Counted from the stretch's first letter, positions 1-12,783 are shown. The stretch: DNA of 64,000 bases from Polyporus tsugae (GCA_024305745.1 JAHRBS010000013.1:434001-498000), one strand, 5' to 3'. A program made the numbers and translations. Notes: generated by a model from the letters alone, not told the origin.

Positions 1-676
1 AGGGTATTCCGGCCGCTGGAACGGCCCTTGAAATCGTGACCCTTGTTCTTCACCGATAACCGGACACCGGTCGAGTTCGAAAATGCTAGCGCGGCCTGCA
101 CATCCGTTGCGGAAAGAACATTTATCTGAAAGCGCGCATGCAGTTAATGATAAAGAGAACAACAGTCGGATGTACTTACATAATATGATGGGACGTTGCC
201 CAAACGGCAGTTCACACCGTCGAACGCCAAAGGGTTGCTCACGTTGCTCCAGTCGAGCAAGCATCCATCAGTCACCTTCGAGGCTTGGCATGTTTCCCAT
301 TGTGGCTGCGGAAATAGCACAGATTAGGGAACATCCTTGTTCTGAGCAGGCGGGAGAAGGAACGGACATTCATATATGCCCCGAAGTGGTCTACCCGGTA
401 AAGAGGATTTGTGTAGTTGGCCTGGAGGGCTGCGCATGCGGCCGCAGAGACATTGACATGCTGGCCTTCGAGGATAGAAAAGCAAGCCTTCTCGAATGGT
501 ACCACGGTGTGAAGCCTGCCTCCGACGGTGACATTGAGAAGGTGGAAGGCAGAGGATAATGAGGAGGAAGGGGACGCGGCGTCGAGCAGGTCGGCGATTG
601 CTGTTGTATGTGCCGTGTTGAAGAGGCCCGGGAGTGCGAAGAGAAAGGGAAGGAGAGAACCGCGAGCGATACCCAT
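1..676 (-). CDS. Secreted FAD-linked (VAO/berberine-bridge type) oxidoreductase, 5' part
   Basis: The gene runs leftward off the window. Exons are 368-676, 180-305 and 1-125, with GT-AG introns of 62 and 54 bp; all junctions are phase 0. Exon 1 starts MGIARGSLLPFLF and continues hydrophobic, a signal peptide. Exon 2 reads PQWETCQ...GCLLDW, then FDGVNC and NVPSYY, the conserved N-terminal segment of fungal secreted FAD-binding PCMH-domain oxidases. Exon 3 has the FAD-binding signature VKNKGHDFKGRS. Family knowledge: such enzymes bind FAD, often covalently, and oxidise alcohols, sugars or secondary metabolites; the substrate cannot be told from this part. The catalytic and substrate domains lie outside the window. 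No break is seen in the visible part. Confidence 0.9.
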
Positions 677-2896
677 GGATAGGACGTGGTGGAGACTGGG
701 TCTCTGGCAGGGAGAGTGGGGGTTGAACTTGAACGCGAGTTAAAGTGCCTTTTAAAACAATAGCTCGCGCTCGAGCGCAAGTATGCTCAAGGAACCTCTC
801 CTTCTCCCCCCCGGCGGGCTTTCTCCACTCGGCGCTCTCCTGATAAGAGCCCGAAAATTGCTAGGGACAGCCTGAGTACATCAGGAACAAGCGTTTGATC
901 CATGTGTACCAGACGGTTACACCGGCCAAGATCGAGCGCCTTCGGGACTGAATTCGCGCCAGAGATCCGCGTACGACCGGACTGAAAAGGCCTGTTCCAT
1001 ACGTGCTCCATCTTGGCTGGTAAGGAAGCGCGCACTCGGGTATGTGGTGTACGGAATGGATGTAGCTGGGGCGCCTGAGTTTTCTGTTCCATACTAAGCA
1101 ACCCGGGTTTCCTGATGCAGCGAGCGCAGTAAAATGATATGTTGCATGCAGAAACGAGTCCCTTGAAGAGACTAGAATGCGTGACTTAAGTATCCAAGGT
1201 AATTAAAGGGAACATGGGTCAAGTAAACGTACCGAAGTATCTTCTTTTGTAGAGTTAGATACGCAGTCGGCGATCCTCTCACATACTCAAGAGAGATGAA
1301 CATGACGACATTAGGAAGAGTCTTCAATGAGGGGCCAGCGTCATTGAAGATTCTCGATGCCTACCAGGAAGGAGAGCCTGTGAAATATAAATATAACTCG
1401 ATGCCTGCGATGTGCGGAATCCTTTTCCGACTCCGATGTGACAGCCGAGGTCGTGCATCGGCAGGACAGCTTGAAGTGAGTTTGTGCTCCGCCGTCTTCC
1501 GAGGAGTCGACAGCAGGACCACGTGTGAGGGTCTGCTGAAGACGTGGCGGTTAGCTTGACAAGCTTTTACTTAAGGGCGCTGCAACTATTCTTATACTCA
1601 CATGGAGCACGGATCCTTCCCACATTCCTGCGACATTCCGTTTGATTGGGACTCGAGCACAGAAGCCACGCCGGACAAGGAGATCCGCGCCTAATCCTGA
1701 TGGTTTCGGCCTCTTTTCAGTCGGAACTCGCTGGCAGGACCGCACCAAGACGCGAAACGCTACAAGGCCTGCACGCGGATCGAAAGCAGATGAAAGAAAC
1801 ATCGGGTTGAGAATCCGTAGCTTTCTAGCAAAATTGCGAACTTACCAAATTGGAACAAACAGAAGAGGTGTTCATCGACGGTTCATGGATGCGGCAACCG
1901 CCAGTAAGAAGCCTGCAGAGCAATCACTGCCTCCGATGAGTAGTCCGACGCACCAGACTTTCTCAAGCACCAGGACTTCGCTACACGGCACCCCTAACCT
2001 CAGTATGTAGGACCTAAGGTGGCGCGCACGGAGTACTCACTTTAACTGCCCACCGGTGAAACCATATGGACACTTTTGGTGCGCCAAGACGGATGGTGCT
2101 TGTAGACGAGCCAGGACCGATGGTTCGCGAAGGCGTTGGAGAGGAGAAAGAGGAGAAGGATGTCGCGGAGTCCGTTTTCAATGATCGCGGTGCGAGTGCA
2201 CGTTGAGATTAGTAGGCTAGTGCGCTGGGGGCGTCGAAGGTGATCGGTTAATCAACGGTTGAATGTGGCGAGCAGGAGGTGAACGCACGCAGTGTAAACC
2301 ACACGCTGGACGCCTTCGGGACTGATATACACCTGATCTTCTGTAGGTCGTTCAAGTTCGCCGACGGACGAGGAAACGGAACAGCCAAACATGGGTATGT
2401 TGTCAACCGCAACTCGGTTCATTGTTCATTGCGCGCTTTGTCGGGTTGTGCTCGTCAGACCCGGACGGTCGCACTCGGGTCCCCGGGTCGTGAAGGCGCA
2501 TGTGCTCCTCCCTTGCATCATGAAATATGCGCATTGGATGGCCGATATAGCATAAACGCTTTCAATAGAAGTCCACCACAAACAGTAGGACATGTATCTC
2601 ACCTACTCGGACACGCCGAAGCGATATCCATCTGCCCCTGTGGAGCCTTCACGCGTCCCGTATCTTAGGGCCTGCAGGATCACATTACCTCGAAGTTCAT
2701 CACGTCTGTGAAGGTTCTGCCCGAGTAATAGATAGAACTACCCATCCGATGACCTTCCAGAGGCCAGTTGTTTTTCCACACCGCCCTATACTCATTGCCC
2801 GTCTCGATCATACAGTCCCTGCGACGTTCGTCAGCCGAGTCCCCATAGGAACACACATCTGAACATCTCACTTACCAGAGACGCGTACTACTACTA
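677..2896. other. Gene-poor stretch
   Basis: I see only short open frames without recognisable motifs or consistent splice chains on either strand. The left end must hold the promoter of the FAD oxidoreductase and the right end the 3' region of the first SDR gene. Confidence 0.5.
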
Positions 2897-4323
2897 CTAC
2901 CTGCCATCCCGCGAAGCTTCAAACGCCTTCACCTCGCCATCAAGCCAACTCCACAACTTGTTCCCGACCTCGTCGTCGTACACCTCTGGTCGACATCTTC
3001 CCAGCCGTGCCCACGGGATCATGAACTGTACATCCGTGATGAACAATGCTGAAGAATACCGAAGCACCATCCGAACGTACCTCGCCATTATAGTTCAATG
3101 CTTCTGGCATCGTGCCGGCGAACAGCGGGGTGAGCGCACCATACGGTGCGGGGTACAAGACGGTCGCACTCTGATGACACGATAACGTCGTAAGCCGCGC
3201 CTCGAAGAACCAGGGGTGTGCCTGAACCTCTCACCAGAAACTTCTTGATGAGGCCAGGGGTGTAGCGAGTGAGGTTCGTTCTGAAATTCCCTACCAGTAT
3301 GAAACGTAAAGTCAATGGCGAAGCACGACGGGCGGAGGGCGGAGCTGATCGAACTTGCCTGGATTGACGGATATGGAGACGATGCCTCGGTCGGCATACC
3401 TCTTCGCGATCTGGCGTGCGAGGATGGCGTTCCCCTAAGTACCCGTAGTACCCGTTCGGACAGCCCATCAGCAGTATGCTCCCACGCAGTGAAAGGGACG
3501 GGAACGCTGGATGGACTACTGACGTGCTTGCTCTGATTGTACAGTTTTACCGTGCCGAACGCTCTCCGTGCGGGACCGTCTCTGAACGTGTCGTATTCGA
3601 GGGTTTGCATGTATGCGGCCATAGACGCCGTGGTGACCACTCTAGCGTGATGGTCTGGGGACGTCTTCGCCCCAGCAAACAACGCGGACATGAGGAGCTC
3701 TGTGAAGTAGAAGTGGCCGACGACGGTCGTTCCCCACTGGAGGTCGTACCCGTCTTCTGTGAGCCGGTCGATGGGTGGAGTCAAGAGTCCTCTATGACGT
3801 CCATTGCGGATATGAATCACCTAACACGCTCGACGGACACAACACAACGGGGCTTACGCATTGCAAAAGAGGATGTGGAGCTCCGGCTCTTTGCTGAGGA
3901 ACTCTTCGGCCGCCTTCTTGACCGACGCCAGGCTGGCAAGGTTGACCTCCAAGAAGATGGGCTCCTGTCCCGTCTCTTCTTTCAGGGAAGCGATGGCGGC
4001 GTCCGCGTTTTGTTTACTCCGCGCCGCGAGGTAGACTTTGGCGTTGTGTTGCAACAACTCCTACGACCGGTCAAACACTCACCAACGGCGAGCAGGGCGG
4101 AGGACTCACCTTGATAGTCTCGTAACCACATCCACTGTTTCCGCCTTGACGACCAGGTGAGTGAAGGAAGCTCTGCAATCACGGTGTTGTCCATACCTGT
4201 CACAATGGCAATCCGACCAGTGAGGTCCGGTATCTGGTCGACGTTGAACTTGGTGGCAGGTGGCCACAACTGTGCCAGCACAGGCCATGTCGTTTGCTTC
4301 CAATGGGAGAACGCAGAAGGCAT
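2897..4323 (-). CDS. Short-chain dehydrogenase/reductase, copy a
   Basis: NAD(P)-dependent SDR resembling retinol-dehydrogenase/WWOX-like fungal proteins. Eight exons: 4197-4323, 4110-4144, 3858-4060, 3524-3791, 3359-3434, 3235-3290, 3081-3170 and 2897-3025; they sum to 984 nt, 327 aa. The cofactor loop TGGNSGCG spans exons 1-2 (about residue 42), NAG is at about 121-123, and the catalytic YxxxK is Y206/K210 in LYNQSKH. A serine lies at the expected place upstream (TTASM). All key residues are present, so it should be active; the substrate is unknown. The intron after exon 5 starts with GC (GCAAGT) and the first intron ends in AAG. The start MPSAFSHWKQT matches copy b. Copies b, c and d at 41.4, 55.5 and 11.3 kb share every intron position. 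Confidence 0.92.
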
Positions 4324-5557
4324 CGTGGGTTGTCGACGGAGGGCGCGGCCACCGATATGCCGAAGTCGCGGAAACTTGGGAGCAGATCAGGAGCTGGCTT
4401 CCAGTTGGAAGAGTTCTGAAGGCAGTGCATACTAATGCGCCGGTCAGCAGGCTGTTAATGGTAATACCGAACCGGACAGACTTACTGGTACTTTTCAATG
4501 TATGGGAAACAAAGTTCATCATTTCATGATGGGCGCGGCAAGGAAGCTGTTGCATCATTTACTTATCATGCAATACAGTAGGCGTGAGAGTTGGAGAACA
4601 GCTTGGAGAAGCCGGTTCAATAGTGCAAGAGCCCCTGAAGAACCCCGGCCTGGTTCAGCGGTTGTCCGGAGCGCAGAAGGGGCTAGCACTGTTCAGGCTT
4701 ACCAATTGAAACTGAAACATATCAGAGTCCGGCCGGGTCGGGCTTCAGCCTCGACTCCGAGTCGGAGTCAAGTCTCCTGGCTTATAGTGGCCGGTGTTCA
4801 ATCCGAAGGCCAAAAACTGACGTGTATGCGCTGGTTCGACGAAGAGAAACGAGGAGCAGTCCCTAGACGTGCCATAGCCGTGCTGTGGCTAGTGTCAGGA
4901 GAGAAACGAGGTGAAGGTGGGAGGAAAGCGGTGAGTCAACCGCGACGTAAGCTCGGTTGAAACGAAAATCATCTTATTTTGGAAACATTAGCGCCTACCC
5001 TGTGGCGCGCGTGAGCGTGCACAGCCCTGCAAATTGCCCGTCGCCCTCGCTCTGTTCTTTACCATCTCTTGTCCAAGTCCACTACGCTTGAGCCTTGCGA
5101 GGCGAAAGGGAAGACAAGTAAGTCGAATCTGGCCAGGCGGCGGTAGATCCCTCCTTATCTTCTTCGCTTCGCTTGCAAGCGTTAACACTTATTCGCTGAG
5201 ATCCGTGCGTTCCCAGGCGGATGAACGGAGCTGGGCGGCATTAGGGTGGTCCAAGCCCTCCGACGCCCGCAAATCTCACCTGATCCACTCACGATCGCTC
5301 TCAGGCGGTCTTTGAACATGCCGATCTCCAACATTTGATAACACCGGGGCAATGTTTCCGTCAACGGCCACTGCCCCACTGCCCGAACTTCCTGATATAC
5401 ATCAGCGCTGTTTACAGGGACCATGGCCCAAGCTGGCCCGCGGCGCCCTGTGCAGAGCAGCGTGGAAAAAGTTGGCGAATGCGCCCGGATTGACATATAA
5501 GCTGCTTTGTCTTACAACTACCGCCTCGGCCATCTCGAACCCCACTCCTCATCTCTC
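4324..5557. promoter_or_regulatory. Divergent intergenic region between SDR copy a and DUF6534 gene A
   Basis: About 1.2 kb separates two start codons pointing away from each other, so both promoters must lie here. It contains a run of CGACTCCGAGTCGGAGTC-like inverted sequence near 4750-4770. No coding signal is convincing. Confidence 0.45.
5494..5500 (+). promoter_or_regulatory. Possible TATA box of DUF6534 gene A
   Basis: CATATAAG lies about 60 bp upstream of the ATG at 5558, an ordinary distance for a fungal core promoter. Inference from position and sequence only. Confidence 0.4.
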
Positions 5558-7632
5558 ATGGATTCCGCCGCAGCTCAAGCCGCTCTAGTTTCCGCCCTCA
5601 AGGAAGCCCTTTCGTGCTTGGTGCTTGGCACGGTCTTCTCGACATGGTGCGCCCCACCCCACATTGTACCGACACTTCTTAGCCTAACGGTCTCGCGTTG
5701 CAGTGTATACGGCGTCTCCATCTTGCAAGCTTACATTTACTTCCGGAAATGCAGGGAAGATAATACGCATATCGTGATAAGATCCTTTGTGAGTAGTAGG
5801 GCAGATTACATCTGAACAACATAGGCTGATGTCGGTTGTGAAGGTTGCATTCCTGTTGTACGTACTTCCGTCAAGGGCACACGCTTCGCATGATTTACGA
5901 CAGTACGACGCAGCATCCTCGACACTATCTCATTAGCTCTGACGGTTCAAGTCCTTTACGAATACGTCGTAACCGATTTTGGACAGCCGCTATTACTTCT
6001 CGACGTTCCTCGGTGAGCCTTCATCGGTCATTTCGCCGTCGGCTTTCTCACAATAGTTTCATTACAGCTCATTGGTGGTGAGTACTAGCCAACGGGATCG
6101 ATGGGTCATCCGAAGAAATGCTGACGACACTTCCAGTTTTTCCAAGTGATCAGCGTAAGCATTCGACGAACTCGGACTGAGTTACACGTTTGAACTCATA
6201 GATGCCTTTCAGGTCCTGATCGCGACACTCGTACAGTTGTATGTACCTATCTCAGATTCTGTCAGCAGCCTTGCTCACAACCCGTCAGGTTCTTCGCATA
6301 CCGCATTTGGGCTCGTAAGTCGTACTCGGTAATATTTATGGGATACGACTGCTCAAACGCGTTTGGACAGTGAGCAAGCGGAATGTATTGCTCGTGGGCA
6401 TCATCGTAAGTTCACTACCCCTTCGTTATCGGGTGATTTCTTGACCACGGAGCTTGTTAGGTTCTCCTAGCGCTGTGCTCTTTCGGTGCGTCGGTCTACC
6501 GTACCAAAGACTAAGAGCACGGTATCTCTAACCTTCTCACCATCTCTGCAGGACCCGGGATGGGTATGTCACCACCCCAAACGGATTCCAATGTGATACA
6601 GCCACTTATATTCTAACCTGGTGCCAGCACTGTCCATACGTCTGTACGTGCATTTTGTCACGAACCCCCCTGGACACGAAGCTAAACAAACGATGCTGTA
6701 GCTGGTTTCACAGCGATATTACCTACTTCAATCTGCTCTCGACCCGGATTATCGGCGGCCTTGCAAGCGGCTTGGGCGTGTTGTGCGACATCTTCATCGT
6801 CTTGGCGCTTTGCTACTACCTTCACTCGAAGCGGACCGGGTTTAAGAGGTACGTCTTGCTTCACCTTCTTTGAGGAGCATAGTCTAACGTCCACCGTGCA
6901 CAGGACTGATTCGATGATCGACCACCTGATCGTATACGCCATAAACCGGGGTATCCTTACCGCGTGAGTTCTGATTACTATGCATTGAGCACCCGTACGC
7001 ATCACTAACATTGCTTTTGTAACCAGTATCTGTCAGGCTGGCCACATGATTAGCGTGCGTCGGTTCTCATTTGTATGTGCAATGCTTGCTGCGGCTCGCT
7101 GACTGGCCCGTACCCTAGATTGCCGCTTTCCCGGGACACTCCTACTTCTTCGTGTTCGGTCTCTTGGAGTCCAAATGTGTGTGCCTCCCTCTCATCACTC
7201 TGACCGTTTCGCTAACGATCTCCGCCAGTCTACTGCAACACGCTCCTCGCCACGTGAGCCGTTCTCCCGCCATGTTGTCGATAATATTCTTCAGGCGACT
7301 GACGTTTCCACGTATGTAGGCTCAACGCGCAAAAGTCTATGAGGGGAGAGGGGACCAACATCGTGGAATTGGGAACGCAAATCCTCGACCGCATATCCGG
7401 TAACACGCCGGTGACGTCGCGAACCGGGAACCGGAGCGCTAATGGACGGATGGACCACGTCAGTGCCTCTTCGTATCTCGTTGTTCTGTCTGCCTTGAAT
7501 GACAATGACCATCCCATTCCATCCTATAGGCGGCTGACAGCATGCCGAGCTTCGTCATTGACCTCTCTCATGACAAGGCGGTTCGTCCACTGTGATGTTT
7601 GCCATGGTCTTGTGTCTTACTGACGGCAGTGA
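5558..7632 (+). CDS. DUF6534-type multipass membrane protein, gene A
   Basis: Integral membrane protein of the DUF6534 family, abundant in Agaricomycetes; function unknown. Twenty short exons give 321 aa. The first are 5558-5646, 5704-5788, 5844-5857, 5914-6012, 6068-6077, 6137-6154, 6213-6238 and 6289-6314; later ones carry GPGM, the large TM exon (HSKRTGFKR near 6840), CNTLLATLNAQ and the tail SMPSFVIDL. Several exons are only 10-18 nt. The frame closes exactly across all junctions (966 nt). Family landmarks include YGVSILQAYIYF, FAYRIWA and YYLHSKRTGF. The last intron (donor after DKA at about 7591) leads straight into TGA, so the protein ends about 13 residues before gene B (51.7 kb). The intron before exon 3 uses an AAG acceptor, as in gene B. 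Confidence 0.88.
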
Positions 7633-9061
7633 CTCGAACAGAGCATGGCGCGCGCACACAGCGATGAAGTGTAAAGCGCGTTTGTATTTGGAGGACGGTG
7701 GGCGGGCCTGCAGAAAAGCGTGTATGAGTTGGGATACTTTATTGGTACTGTGACATTCGTTTCTGCTGACATTTCGTGGGACCTTACGCTCGTTATACCG
7801 CCATTCCCAGACTGTATTTATCGTCTACTTAGATGATACTTGTATCTTATTCGATCGTGTTCATGTCAGCTTCGGGAGTTCGAGAAGGCGCGACGTGTAA
7901 GGCGAGTATCTCGGAGCGCTGCAGCGGAGATGCCCGGCCGGGAGGGACGATAAGCAACCCTTGGCACGGCGGCGTGAACCTCTGCGTCGCCTTACCGTGT
8001 GGTATGTATGCATCCTGAAAAACGCCTAATGTGACGCTCCTTACTTAACGACCTTCAAACCAGGATAACCCAATCCTTTCACTGGCATACGCTCACCCTA
8101 CCTTTGTGGAGAACCGCGAGTCGCCGCAGCCAGTTCCACGCCGTCTCAGAAACACTACGCTGCACTGACGTCATGCGTCGGCCTTTCTCCGCTGGTGCTG
8201 TCAGTGTGTGCCACTGGCACGCTGCTACCCCTCCACATCTCTGCGTCTTGTCGCCTTTGACCGCCGTCTTACTCCAACACCCGGGTTATCTCCACTTCCA
8301 ATCGAGCATCTGTTCGCTTGGGGCCCTTCTGCCAGCATGCTCCAGTTAGACGTCGACGTCCTTGGCCTACTGTGCGCGTCCTTCGCCTGGGGTTGGCTCT
8401 CGGATCTTGTAGCTTGAGGGCTTCGATGCGGTTATGCTTCGAGGCGAGAGCGCTCGGCTACGTCGTTGCATCCGAGCAACCGGGGCGGAATTCGCATCCG
8501 TATCACTGTCCCCAGGCCGAGCCAGCCACTGGCACTCGGTATGACCGTCCCAGAGGCACGTTCATCCCGCCATCCAGTTGAACACTCACAAGAGGAGAAC
8601 CGAGTAGAAGGCGTCGGAGCGGCCATCGATGTTCGCCGGGGCTCAGGATCAGACTCCCGGCTGAGCGCTGAGTGCCCAGTCCCTTCTTCCGACCCAAGGA
8701 TGAGTACTATCATGGCGAGGACTCGGGACCCCTCAATCCGGAGGCCACGGCGGCGGCTTCGCAGACGCGCCGTTCAAACGGTTGCGGCACGACCCTGGCG
8801 TGATGCGCTAGCGCGCTCGCGCGTGCCGATCTGGCCAGATCCTGTCGGTGGGGTCGAAGTGAGCCTCGAGACCGTCACCAAAACGGCCAGCTTGGAATAG
8901 CTACTGCCATATGTGTAGCAGCGACGTTCAAGTTGTCGTCACTAGGAGGGCACTGTGACACGGATGCCACAGGGCCGATATGCTGTTCTTCGAGCTACAG
9001 TAAGTATGGCGCCGTTTTCATCCGGAGCTCTTGGGAGAAGTTTGACCTACCGCTGGTTAGC
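7633..9061. other. Gene-poor stretch upstream of the tRNA
   Basis: Several overlapping open frames of up to 144 codons lie on both strands between 8100 and 8900. None shows a known motif or a supporting splice chain, so I read them as chance frames in GC-rich DNA. Confidence 0.45.
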
Positions 9062-9165
9062 GACACCATAGCCAAGTGGTTACGGCGACAGATTAGAATT
9101 AGGGGTTAAGACTTCCAATCATCTGTTTCCCTTTGGGAGCGCAGGTTCGAATCCTGCTGGTGTCG
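9062..9165 (+). tRNA. tRNA-Ser(AGA) with a 22-nt intron
   Basis: The cloverleaf is complete. The acceptor stem GACACCA pairs with TGGTGTC, followed by discriminator G. The D arm is GCC/GGC. The anticodon stem ACAGA/TCTGT encloses the loop TTAGAAA, anticodon AGA. The long class-II variable arm CCC-TTT-GGG is typical of serine and leucine tRNAs, and the T arm contains GGTTCGAATCC. An intron at 9099-9120 sits directly 3' of the base after the anticodon, the canonical position for eukaryotic nuclear tRNA introns. CCA is not encoded. It reads UCU codons. Confidence 0.95.
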
Positions 9166-9184
9166 TTACAGGGCCGCCACTCCA

Positions 9185-9189
9185 TTTTT
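9185..9189 (+). terminator. Oligo-T Pol III terminator
   Basis: Five consecutive T begin 20 bp past the tRNA end, as expected for RNA polymerase III termination. Confidence 0.75.
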
Positions 9190-9623
9190 CCTCGCTTTCT
9201 AGCTTTTCTACGTACATTTTGCGCTGGACGCCAGGCTATGTATATGAAAATGTACCATGACATCCATTGATAGTGTCTTCCTGTGTTTAAGTGCTAGTAA
9301 CCAACAAACATGGTTTGCCTCGCTCCAATGACAGAGAGCTCTGGCGGCACTGCATGAGACCCCTCCTGACTCGCCCGACACTTCCACTCTTCACCGAGAT
9401 CGTTGTGCAGCGGACTATGACCCAGCCCTGCTGGAGAGGAAGATGCACGTGCACGTGCCAGCGACGTCTTCCGGGGTGCCAACACGGCGAATGGGCCGCT
9501 ATGCTCGCATGCTCGCCTTGATAATCTCATCCTGCTCACATAGCGTCTAGGCCATCACTATGAAACAAACCTCGGTGCGCACTGCTGCCTCCCTTGCACG
9601 AATCTGTCGAGGTTGACCCCCAG

Positions 9624-10531
9624 ACGTCGAATAGACGTCGGGACGCGGCGGGTCTATATCATACCACTAGATGAGCCCTACCTCCTCGTCCTCCCGATTG
9701 TCTCCCCGCCGGTGTCCGAGCCGCATCCAAATCTCAGGATATACAGCTTCTCCCCGACCTCCATCCAGGGCCGTCGTATTTGCCCGCTGCAGCTTCCCCT
9801 CGAGAACCCCGGGGAGCACCTCACGTCGCCCCATGCCTACACCGGCGACCGGCTAGAGGAGCTCAAGGGGCACTTCCGCACCGACCAGTCCCTGTCGATG
9901 GTCGCCCTCACGCTCCATATCGAAGGCGCCGGGGGCGAATATGTCACCCACCTTCTCATCGCACGCTCGACGCTCATGGCCCAGATCTGGGCAGGGGAGT
10001 CCCGACCAGCTTCGTGCCATGGGTGGGCTAGGGATCGCATGGCTGCCTCCGGCTGCGGCTGCGGAGCCCGCTCTTCCAGTACCACATCGACCTGATCCCA
10101 TTTGGCTCCCGGCTGCCCGTGATCGCGTTTGACGGCCCAGATGACGAGAGCGCATCGGTGTACGTCTTTGACGTCAACCCGCTCGTCGCGCGCCACGCCA
10201 GGCGTTGCGTTCTCGCTGCTCGGTGTGGCGAGTCGGAATCGGCGACCCTAGTGGCAGTCGTCGAGGACATCGAGGAGGTCCTCCCTGGCGTCGTGGACCC
10301 GGAGTGCTCGGCGATCCCGTACGTCGCTTACCGCTTTCCACTCCCGTATGACCGCAGGAGGTGGCCTTTCGGCCCTGACATACTGTTGGTGGCGATGAGC
10401 ATGACCGGATTCACGGTCGAGGTGAGTATATGCAGCTCGTTCTATGAAGCCTTCCAGCGGCTGACCATCGTTCGCAGTTCAGCAACGTCACTGGCAAATA
10501 CGAGGAGAAGTTCCAGACCTGGACGGTCTGA
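9624..10531 (+). pseudogene. F-box family protein, 3' fragment pseudogene
   Basis: This matches the last two exons of the intact F-box gene at 38.7-40.7 kb: RRIDVGTR, LEELKGHFRTD, IPFGSRLPV, SVYVFDVNPL, LPGVVDPECSAIPY, then a GT-AG intron and the terminal exon ending FQTWTV. The intron preceding the large exon is also recognisable (donor near 9575). The F-box and first exons are missing. A frameshift lies near 9990-10000, and a TAG at 10029-10031 replaces a Trp codon in a VPW-x-D-W motif. With no F-box, a shift and a stop, it cannot make the family's protein. It is one of three copies in the window. Confidence 0.85.
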
Positions 10532-10903
10532 GGCCGATTTGGAATGATGGAAGTGGCCGGAATGCTTTCGGTTCTGCAGACGATGATAAGCAGACCCAAG
10601 GCCAATACCCATACTTATTGCTGACCTCTCGGCTCGTGTAACTGAACTTGAAGTCAACCCGTTGGACTCGCGTCTAGTCTGTGCGACAGTCAAATAAATA
10701 TCACATTTTTGTGGAACCAAAGCAAGACATTCTATCCCTTACCCACTCGACCCTGCAAACCGTCCCGCCGCAGTTACAGAAGGATACCACTATTGCTGGA
10801 CTCCCTATGCATCATTATGGTCGATTCTCAGTATACGTACCACGTCCTTTGAGGAACAGACCATCAACAAAATGCACCATGCTGACAAATAGAGCGGACG
10901 AAC

Positions 10904-10967
10904 CACTGTCTTTTCAGTAGTGATGTCCACGACGAAGGTCGGATTGCTCGGGTGGTTCCTGTTTCGC
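10904..10967 (-). pseudogene. DUF6534 3' exon remnant
   Basis: The minus strand reads NPTFVVDITTEKTV directly before a GTTCGT donor. This closely matches the penultimate exon of DUF6534 gene B (MPNFVVDITVEKTT, then GTTTGT). I found no other convincing exons of this copy upstream. It lies just downstream of SDR copy d in the same orientation. Confidence 0.55.
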
Positions 10968-11319
10968 GCTGATACCAGAGTATAGCACCGTGCCTTCGTT
11001 TGTGCGCTTTCGGGTCGCCCTGGCGGATCCAACTGCCAAGGAATCGCTCGTGTCCTCCACGTCAGCCTTCCGGCTAGCCGCGATATCTGCACCCCCCGTG
11101 TAGGTCACTCGCAAGTAAGAAATAGTCAGTGCGCGACACCAAAGTGTCGTTTCTAGAGCAGATGACAAGCGTTGATGCGGACGTTCTAGCGACTCAGAAT
11201 CCGCACCCAGAGAGCGGCCATAGACAAGGCTCAAATAGAGTTACCCAGATCCATTACTCTTTACCCTAGGTGATAACCGAGAACTTGTCCGTGGGGGACC
11301 GCAGATGCAACCCGCGTCG

Positions 11320-12783
11320 TCAGCCGCGATGCGGCTTGACCTCATCCTCGAGCCAAGTCCAGAGTCGCTCCCCGATCTCGTCGTCGTAGCATTCCGGCCT
11401 GCACTTCCCCAGCCGCGCCCAGGGGATCATGAACTGTACAAACACATACACGGCGACACCCATGGTCGATAAGCGAGCAGTCAGGAGACGTGCACGCTTG
11501 AGACGCACCTCGCCATTGTAGTTGATCGCCTCGGGCATCGTACCCGCATACAGTTGCGTGAGCGCGCCCTGCGGTGCTGGGTAGAGGATAGTCGCCTCCT
11601 AGGTGAAAGAGCGGGCGAAGGAGCGCACAGTGGCGATCAATTGCGAGATAGCATGAGAAGGGAGCGTATTGCCGCACCATTATCTTCTGTGTAATCCGGG
11701 GCATGTGGCGCCCCAGGTCAGTCTTGATGTTCCCTGGTGGAACGTGAGCGAAGTGTGCCCCGAGGCTCGAGAAGGAAGTGCATATACACACCTGGGTTTA
11801 AGGAAAGCGCGACTATCCCTTTATCCGCGTATCGTTTCGCAATCTGGCGGGCGACGATCACATTGGCCTAATCGTGCGTATACGTCAGTCGTATGCCGCA
11901 CCACAGCACGACGGGAACTAGAGAGAAACGCACGTGCTTGCTCTGATAGTAGAGGCCTTGCGGCGTAGACTTGAGTCGTGTAGGGGTGTCCTTGAACGTG
12001 TCCCAGTGGAGAGTGTTTCCATATGCAGCGCTGGAAGAGACGACGATAATCCGCGCATGGTGGTCGGGGGAGGTCTTGACTCCTTCGATCAGCGCAGGCA
12101 TGAGCAGTTCGGTGAAGAGGAACGGGCCGACGACGTTGGTGCCCCACTGGAGGTCGTAGCCGTCCTTCGTGAGCTGGTTGATAGGCGGAAACATTACACC
12201 CCTGAGAAGATACATTCAAGTCAGAACCACTTGTTCCCGCTCCCTGTGGGCGTTACGGCCTATCATACTCACGCGTTATTGTAGAGAATGTGAAGTTCGC
12301 TCTCCTTGCTGAGAAACTCTTCGGCGGACTTCTTGACGGCCGCCAAGTCATTGAGGTCGAGCTCGTGGAAAATCACATCTTTTCCCGTCTCCTCCTTCAG
12401 AGAGGCGATGGCCTTGTCGGCCTTCTCTTTGCTCCGCGCAGCGAGGTACACCTTCGCATTACGTTGCAAGAGTGCCTAGTAAGACCATGTTAGCCCAGGT
12501 TCAGACAGGGGTATGTGTGACATATCGCTAACACACCTTAATCGTCTCGTATCCCAAGCCGGTGTTACCACCTGCAGCACACATTAACATGCTAAGTAAG
12601 TACTTCCTCACCACGCAATGTTGACGCAGCGCGCAAAGGTCAGCGAAATGCATACACACCGGTTACGATGACGACGCGCCCTGTCAGGTCCGGGATTTGG
12701 TCGACACTGAACTTGGACTTGGGCGGGAAGATCTGCGCAAGGGCGGGGAGGTTCTTCTTTAATTCTGAGAGTTGGTTGCCCAT
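11320..12783 (-). CDS. Short-chain dehydrogenase/reductase, copy d
   Basis: Eight exons: 12660-12783, 12537-12571, 12273-12475, 11934-12201, 11792-11867, 11678-11733, 11509-11598 and 11320-11433; 966 nt, 321 aa. The cofactor loop is TGGNTGLG, followed by NNAG and catalytic YxxxK at Y205/K209 (LYYQSKH); VVSSSAAY supplies the serine. Intron positions are identical to copies a-c. Exon 1 is one codon shorter, and the tail KPHRG with no acidic extension groups it with copy c rather than a/b. All introns are GT-AG. Expected to be a soluble or membrane-associated NAD(P)-dependent oxidoreductase of unknown substrate. Confidence 0.92.

Noticed and set aside
2279..2668. Plus-strand 129-codon open frame
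   Set aside because: No recognisable motif and no start or splice context; adjacent frames are equally plausible.
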